From JANXQE01 sp035651635 (GTDB lineage: Bacteria; Verrucomicrobiota; Verrucomicrobiia; Limisphaerales; UBA8199): a stretch of 9,900 bases of DNA. The notes beneath the pieces were generated by a model that worked only from the letters and a program-made list of their open reading frames with translations, did not search any database and had not been told where the DNA came from. The first letter of the stretch is position 1. Every line of letters begins with the position of its first letter. Position numbers and translations under genes: made by a program. The DNA lies in assembly GCA_035651635.1 (NCBI GenBank), contig DASRFK010000296.1:1-9900 (forward strand). The letters are read 5' to 3'. Below are positions 5,908-9,900 of this stretch, in pieces.

Positions 5908-7809
5908 ATGAAAAACACCCAAAACACCCAAGATAGGCGCCTTTGTTTGGACCCTGAAGCGAACACGGCTTCGCGCACACCGCTGGCCGTGCGCGCCGTG
6001 CTGGTTGTATCATTCGCAGCGCTCCTGGCGCTCCCAAGTCGAGCGGCGACGGATCTGGGTCTTAAGCCCGGTTCGGACGTCATGAACGTTTCATTGTCAT
6101 TAAAAATCCACGATCAGGACAAGTTGGAAGCATTCATAAACTCCACCGTCACTGCGGGTGACCCTCAATATCACCAGTTTCTCACGGTGGACCAGTTCAC
6201 AGCGCTTTACGCCCCTAGTGTGGCCGAGGTAGCGCAGGTGCAGACCCGGCTCGAGGCTGCCGGCATCCATGTCAGCGATGTCGCCGCCAACCGATTGCTG
6301 ATCAAGGCCACGGCCACCGTTGACGCGCTTAACCGCTATTTTGGCATCAGCATCCACGAATTTTCCGCTCCCGCCCAGAGATTCCACGCGCCGACCTCAA
6401 GCCCAAGTATTCCAAACGAAATCAGCGCTTCGGTTCTGGCAGTGGCAGGTCTGAGCACGAAGGCCAAGTTCACGACACATAAAAAGCGAGCCCAGGAGCC
6501 ATTGAGCATCCAAACAGGGACGCAGGCCCCCCTCGCAAATAATGGGACCGGAACGGGTGTGCCTGGGCAGTTTACCGTGGGCGATGTGGCCCGCCTGTAC
6601 CAGGTCCAACCGCTGTACAAAGCGGGTCTCGACGGCCGGGGTCGCACGATTGGCATCGCCACGCTCGCAACCTTCGACCAAGCCGACGCGTACACCTACT
6701 GGAATCAGATTGGCCTGAAGGTGAAAAAGAACCGCATCACCGAGGTAGCGGTCGATGGCGGTGCCGGGCCGGATGGTGCGGACGAGACCACGCTGGACGT
6801 GCAACAATCAGGCGGGCTGGCGCCGCAGGCCCGGATCATTGTCTATGAAGGTCCGAACACCGACCAAGGTTTCCTCGACGTGTTTGTTCAAGCGGTGGTA
6901 GACAATGCTGTGGACACGCTTTCAACGAGCTGGGGTTTACCCGAGATCCTCACCACCCCGGGCATCCCGGATGCGGAAAACCAGGTGTTTATGGAAGCCG
7001 CCGCGCAGGGCATGACTTTGTTTTCCTCGACTGGGGATGCGGGCGCTTACGACGTGAACGCGTTTTTTCCTTTCGGTTTCTTCACGGATGCGCTGACGGT
7101 CGACGATCCGTGCTCGTCTCCGTTTATAACCGCCGCCGGTGGCGTTACCCTCGCGACAACCCTGCACCTGAAGCATGGCGATGTGGTGGTACCGCAGGAC
7201 CGGCCCTGGGCCTGGGACTATTTCCAGGACTACATTACCGCAAACTATGGAGCCGCGTTCTATGACACAAATTACTTCCCGGTCGGCGGCGGTGGCGGGG
7301 TGAGCCTCAACTGGCTGGTACCGCCCTACCAGAAGAAAACTCATGGTGTGAAACGGAGCGAACCGGGCCAGAGCGTGATTTACTACCCCAACTATCCAGA
7401 TTTGAGCGGCGGGCAAGATTTAATCGATCTGCCGGCGGGCTTTCCGGGCCGCAACGTGCCCGACCTCTCGCTGAACGCCGATCCGTACACCGGTTACCTG
7501 GTCTATTTCCAGGGGACCTGGCTAGACGGTTTTGGCGGCACCAGCTTCGTGGCGCCACAGCTTAACGGCATTTTCGCGGTGATCGGCCAGTCGATTCGTG
7601 GGCGAATCGGTTTGCTCAATCCGGTCCTTTACGGCCTGGCTGCGCACGGAGCCTACAATGGTCCTTTCCCGCCGTTCAACGACATCACGACGGCAGATAA
7701 CCTGTTTTACCGCGGAGTCGCCGGCTACGATCCGGCATCGGGAATCGGCACCTTAAATGCCGCCAATTTCGCTCTCAGGCTGGCGATTGGAGAAGAAGAC
7801 GACGATTAA
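5908..7809 (+). CDS. Secreted S53 family serine-carboxyl peptidase (sedolisin / pro-kumamolisin type)
   Basis: Sedolisins are acid-active endopeptidases made as pro-enzymes and exported. This 633-residue protein has a hydrophobic export segment at about residues 28-44 with a probable signal-peptidase site after SRA (44-46), then a pro-kumamolisin activation domain (about 47-190). The catalytic domain starts near residue 222. The catalytic glutamate and aspartate are Glu293 and Asp297 (ETTLD), the oxyanion aspartate is Asp377 (SSTGDAG), and the nucleophile is Ser546 (GGTSFVAP). The C-terminal calcium site is represented by NDITTADN (Asp592) and AGYDPASGIG (Asp608). All key residues are present, so it should be active after self-cleavage at low pH. 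The tail ends in EEDDD with no anchor or sorting domain. The chosen ATG gives an unusually long N-region of about 27 residues. GTG at 5989 or 5998 would give a conventional signal peptide, so the start is uncertain. Confidence 0.93.
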   Translation: MKNTQNTQDRRLCLDPEANTASRTPLAVRAVLVVSFAALLALPSRAATDLGLKPGSDVMNVSLSLKIHDQDKLEAFINSTVTAGDPQYHQFLTVDQFTALYAPSVAEVAQVQTRLEAAGIHVSDVAANRLLIKATATVDALNRYFGISIHEFSAPAQRFHAPTSSPSIPNEISASVLAVAGLSTKAKFTTHKKRAQEPLSIQTGTQAPLANNGTGTGVPGQFTVGDVARLYQVQPLYKAGLDGRGRTIGIATLATFDQADAYTYWNQIGLKVKKNRITEVAVDGGAGPDGADETTLDVQQSGGLAPQARIIVYEGPNTDQGFLDVFVQAVVDNAVDTLSTSWGLPEILTTPGIPDAENQVFMEAAAQGMTLFSSTGDAGAYDVNAFFPFGFFTDALTVDDPCSSPFITAAGGVTLATTLHLKHGDVVVPQDRPWAWDYFQDYITANYGAAFYDTNYFPVGGGGGVSLNWLVPPYQKKTHGVKRSEPGQSVIYYPNYPDLSGGQDLIDLPAGFPGRNVPDLSLNADPYTGYLVYFQGTWLDGFGGTSFVAPQLNGIFAVIGQSIRGRIGLLNPVLYGLAAHGAYNGPFPPFNDITTADNLFYRGVAGYDPASGIGTLNAANFALRLAIGEEDDD

Positions 7810-7819
7810 ATAATCCGCC

Positions 7820-8983
7820 TCAGGGTACGGTTTGAATCTGCTCGGACGCCGCGCGCAATTTAGCGAGCAATTGCACGGTCGCTGACCGCACCCAGGGAGG
7901 AGCGGAATCCAGCGAAGCCTCCAGCCGAGTGGCCGCCCGTTGCGATGCTTCGCAGTGGGGCCAACACGGATTGATTTGATCGAGGGCTCCTTCGGCCGCC
8001 TGACGAATCGTTCGCTCCTCGTCCACCAGGGCAAGCACCAGTCCTTCGATTGCCACTGGGTCACCGGAACTCCCAAGCGCCTTGGTGGCAGCCAAACGGA
8101 CATCGCTGTCTTTGTCGCTCAACAACAGCAGCAGACCCTGGGTGATCTGGGGATGAGCAAAGCGGCCGAGGTACTTCACCACGGCCAGTCGCACTTCGAA
8201 ACTGGGATCCTGGAGCAGACCTAAGAAGTGGGGCACAAGATCGGGATCATCGCGCTTGGCCAAAACTTCCGCAGCCGCCTGGCGCACGCAGGCCTCATGG
8301 TGACTCAGGCGCCTGAGCAGCGTGTTCTGCACCAAGGGTCCGTCCGCGTCTGACAAGGCATGGATGGCCGAGACTTGCACGGTGGGATCCTGATCGTTAA
8401 CCGCCGCGATCAGCGGCTGAATCCGGCGCGGGTCTTTGACCCCTTCCAGTGCTTCGGCGGCCGAACGGCGGGCAAAACTTGTATCGTGGTGAAGCTCCGA
8501 AACCAACGGATCCAGGGCCGCCTCGCCCCTTAACGCCGCGGCCCTTGTGTTGCCAATGGCAACTTCATACAAAGCTTGTTCCTCAGGTGCGGCAGGCACC
8601 CAGCCCAGCGCTCGAAGCGCCGACCCGGCGCTGGCCCGATCCTGAGGATTAGGCGACTGCATCATTTGTTTCAGTGCCTCGATAGACTCGGCATTGCCAA
8701 GCTGACCCAAAGCCTCTGCCGCAGCCTGACGCAGTGGACCACAGTCACTGGAGAGAAGAGGCACCAACCACTCGGCGGCGGCCGGATCCTTTGATGCTCC
8801 CAAAACTTTGGCCGCCGCGCAGCGCACCTGCGTATCTTCGTCCGTGAGGCTATCGATGACCAAGGCCAGACCCTTCGGGTCCGGGACCTCGGCGAGATCG
8901 AAAGTCTCCAATGTCCTGAGGCGGACCTGAGGATCCTTGGACCTCAACTTCAAATGCTTCCACCAGCTCATATCTTGCGCCAT
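7820..8983 (-). CDS. HEAT-repeat protein (PBS-lyase-type repeats)
   Basis: This 387-residue protein consists almost entirely of alpha-helical HEAT repeats, which usually act as protein-binding scaffolds. About ten units can be seen, each with the pattern D-x-x-V-R-x-x-A-A-x-A-L-G. Clear ones are at about 37-64, 68-97, 99-128, 153-183, 185-213, 216-244, 247-275, 277-306, 308-337 and 345-376. Between units four and five lies a non-repeat stretch, LGWVPAAPEEQALYEVAIGN (125-144), that resembles the W-x-P...E-x-A-x-Y insert seen in other HEAT proteins. There is no signal peptide or membrane segment, so it is probably cytoplasmic. The start could be Met1 (8983) or Met5 (8971), the latter giving MSWWKHLKLRS. 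The C-terminus is 10 bp from that of the protease gene on the opposite strand. No catalytic motif is seen and I do not assign a partner. Resemblance to phycocyanobilin-lyase repeats does not imply that activity. Confidence 0.85.
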   Translation of the reverse strand: MAQDMSWWKHLKLRSKDPQVRLRTLETFDLAEVPDPKGLALVIDSLTDEDTQVRCAAAKVLGASKDPAAAEWLVPLLSSDCGPLRQAAAEALGQLGNAESIEALKQMMQSPNPQDRASAGSALRALGWVPAAPEEQALYEVAIGNTRAAALRGEAALDPLVSELHHDTSFARRSAAEALEGVKDPRRIQPLIAAVNDQDPTVQVSAIHALSDADGPLVQNTLLRRLSHHEACVRQAAAEVLAKRDDPDLVPHFLGLLQDPSFEVRLAVVKYLGRFAHPQITQGLLLLLSDKDSDVRLAATKALGSSGDPVAIEGLVLALVDEERTIRQAAEGALDQINPCWPHCEASQRAATRLEASLDSAPPWVRSATVQLLAKLRAASEQIQTVP

Positions 8984-9017
8984 TCCCCGCGTGTTTCACT
9001 CAAACAAGGCAAAGTGT

Positions 9018-9033
9018 CCTGCCATGAGGCAGG
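9018..9033 (-). other. Small hairpin in the leader of the HEAT-repeat gene
   Basis: CCTGCC (9018-9023) and GGCAGG (9028-9033) form a perfect 6-bp stem with a 4-base loop, about 35 bp upstream of the HEAT-repeat start codon. If transcription starts at the candidate sigma54 site, the hairpin lies inside the mRNA leader. No T tract follows, so it is not an intrinsic terminator. It could equally be a protein-binding palindrome, or chance. Confidence 0.3.
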
Positions 9034-9075
9034 TGAAATCCGCATGCCCAATCGAGCCCAGGCCAATTACATAGG

Positions 9076-9091
9076 AGCTATTACTGTGCCA
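9076..9091 (-). promoter_or_regulatory. Candidate sigma54 (-24/-12) promoter of the HEAT-repeat gene
   Basis: On the - strand the 16 bases TGGCACAGTAATAGCT match the sigma54 consensus TGGCACG-N4-TTGCW at 6 of 6 bases in the -24 box and 4 of 5 in the -12 box. The diagnostic GG-N10-GC spacing is exact. Transcription would begin near 9065, giving a leader of about 80 nt to the HEAT-repeat start. The window also encodes an NtrC-family activator with an intact GAFTGA loop, so sigma54 is expected in this organism. No enhancer site upstream was identified. Confidence 0.4.
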
Positions 9092-9162
9092 CGAATTGAC
9101 TTCGCCGATCACGCCAGTCGTGCTAATTGAGTGAAGAGGTGTTGGACTCCCGGAATGTACCC

Positions 9163-9294
9163 TAAGAGCGTGTTTTCGGTTTGGAGTTCCGCCTTTAGGC
9201 GGTTTTGGCGCCGGGCCGCCTAAAGGCAGCCTAAAGGCGGGACTCCGAGCCCATACTCCACGCCCGGGTCGGTATTTTTAAAACACGCTTTAAG
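9163..9294. mobile_element. MITE-like palindromic element with possible TAAG flanking repeats
   Basis: Outer arms AGCGTGTTTT (9167-9176) and AAAACACGCT (9280-9289) are perfect inverted repeats. Inside them, 9183-9202 pairs with 9227-9246 at 18 of 20 positions. The left inner arm is itself a hairpin (CCGCC-TTTA-GGCGG, 9189-9202), and the right inner arm carries GCCTAAAGGC twice, at 9218-9227 and 9229-9238, one base apart. TAAG occurs directly outside both ends (9163-9166 and 9291-9294) and may be a target-site duplication. There is no open frame inside, so any mobility would depend on an enzyme encoded elsewhere, such as a DDE transposase or a REP-associated tyrosine transposase. It begins about 14 bp beyond the stop of the pilin-like gene and may also act as a 3'-end structure. 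Confidence 0.5.
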
Positions 9295-9303
9295 CTGATC
9301 CGA

Positions 9304-9900
9304 TTAGTAGGTTGGACCCGGGGGAATTGACGAAATGCCTGTTTGGTCGGCTGGTCGCACGCGCGACTGGACTTGCTTGTAGTCCAACAATTCGAGGGGA
9401 TCGGTGACTGGCTGGCCGAGTTGGTGAAAGATCTTCGGAACACGCCAACGCCAATGTTCGGTGTGACCATCGGCGAACGAGAAATTACAGCCCTGGCTGT
9501 GACGGTTGGCGGGCAAGTCCCACCAGTCGTCGGGGAAATAAGAACCGGGCCATGGGATGCCAAAAAGCGAATCGAGAATGCCGGCTTCGTGTACGTCGAT
9601 AAAGACGAACAGGTCCGTAGGAGTTGGTTGTGAGATCTGGGTGAGCTTTCGAAAGGTGGGCAAATCATCCAGAGTCCCGCCGGTGGTAAAGGAGATCCCG
9701 TTAATCGACTCGCTCATGTTGTAGCTGCGCGTGCGCAGCAACCCCGTTTGCGTCCCGTCCGGCAGAACCACGGTCGAGCGGTCGGCGGGACAATGATAAA
9801 TGGCGGCGTTTCGGTTGTACGGATAAAGATAGCCGCTCTGAATATTGTCAGAGTTAGTGTCTATGCGCGCGTTGCCAGGACACCAGGTCCAGCCCAGGTC
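9304..9900 (-). CDS. H-X9-DG pilin-like (type II secretion/prepilin-type) protein, C-terminal part
   Basis: The frame is open from the window's right edge to a TAA at 9304-9306, giving the last 198 residues of a larger protein. The N-terminal prepilin cleavage motif and hydrophobic helix lie outside the window. Seen here are WCPGNARIDTNSDN near the start, YHCPADRS with a second cysteine-proline pair, and RTRSYNMSESING. The diagnostic H-X9-DG motif reads HSQGCNFSFADGHTEHWRW (nine residues between His and Asp-Gly). This pattern defines a very large family of exported, pilin-like proteins in Verrucomicrobiota, Planctomycetota and Lentisphaerota, often present in many paralogues. Individual functions are mostly unknown; they are thought to be processed like type II secretion pseudopilins. 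The GTG at 9771 is internal. The MITE-like palindrome lies just downstream. Confidence 0.85.
   Translation of the reverse strand, partial: DLGWTWCPGNARIDTNSDNIQSGYLYPYNRNAAIYHCPADRSTVVLPDGTQTGLLRTRSYNMSESINGISFTTGGTLDDLPTFRKLTQISQPTPTDLFVFIDVHEAGILDSLFGIPWPGSYFPDDWWDLPANRHSQGCNFSFADGHTEHWRWRVPKIFHQLGQPVTDPLELLDYKQVQSRVRPADQTGISSIPPGPTY

Noticed and set aside
5672..6083. Two overlapping - strand open frames (121 and 107 codons) opposite the protease promoter and N-terminus
   Set aside because: Both begin inside the protease coding region, overlap each other in different frames and show no domain or export signal.
9343..9633. A 96-codon open frame on the + strand
   Set aside because: It is antisense to the pilin-like gene, whose - strand frame has the exact H-X9-DG motif and stays open to the window edge.

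Overview
The window looks like chromosomal DNA from a free-living, GC-rich Gram-negative-type bacterium, most probably a member of the Verrucomicrobiota (Pedosphaera-like). The main pointer is the truncated gene at the right end, a pilin-like protein with an exact H-X9-DG motif followed by a tryptophan-rich tail. Such proteins are abundant in Verrucomicrobiota, Planctomycetota and Lentisphaerota. The lack of clear Shine-Dalgarno sequences and the palindromic and heptameric intergenic repeats fit the same picture. The assignment is inferred from gene content, not from a phylogenetic marker.

Layout, left to right. (1) 1-1044, + strand: tsaD, lacking only its first few codons. (2) 1045-1498: a 454 bp gap without a convincing gene. 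It holds three successive hairpins and a good intrinsic terminator that works only on the - strand, where no gene is seen, so a small RNA is possible. (3) 1499-4303, + strand: a two-gene operon of a membrane histidine kinase and an NtrC-family sigma54 activator. (4) 4309-4352: six copies of a degenerate 7-bp repeat between convergent genes. (5) 4445-5620, - strand: a Thermus-type aspartate aminotransferase. (6) 5621-5907: a divergent intergenic region with a sigma70-like promoter and a long, possibly structured leader. (7) 5908-7809, + strand: a secreted sedolisin (S53) acid protease with a complete active site. (8) 7820-8983, - strand: a HEAT-repeat protein whose end lies 10 bp from that of the protease gene. 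(9) 8984-9303: the HEAT gene's upstream region, with a sigma54-type -24/-12 match and a leader hairpin, then a 124-bp MITE-like palindrome. (10) 9304-9900, - strand: the C-terminal part of the H-X9-DG pilin-like gene, running off the window.

How they fit together: tsaD and the aminotransferase are housekeeping genes. The kinase/regulator pair is a complete phosphorelay whose output needs sigma54. One plausible sigma54 promoter lies in the window, before the HEAT-repeat gene, but nothing shows that this regulator controls it. The protease is exported and should work outside the cytoplasm at acidic pH. No clear multi-gene novel system is visible. The most unusual material is intergenic: the possible - strand RNA, the heptamer array, the MITE-like palindrome and the sigma54-type site.
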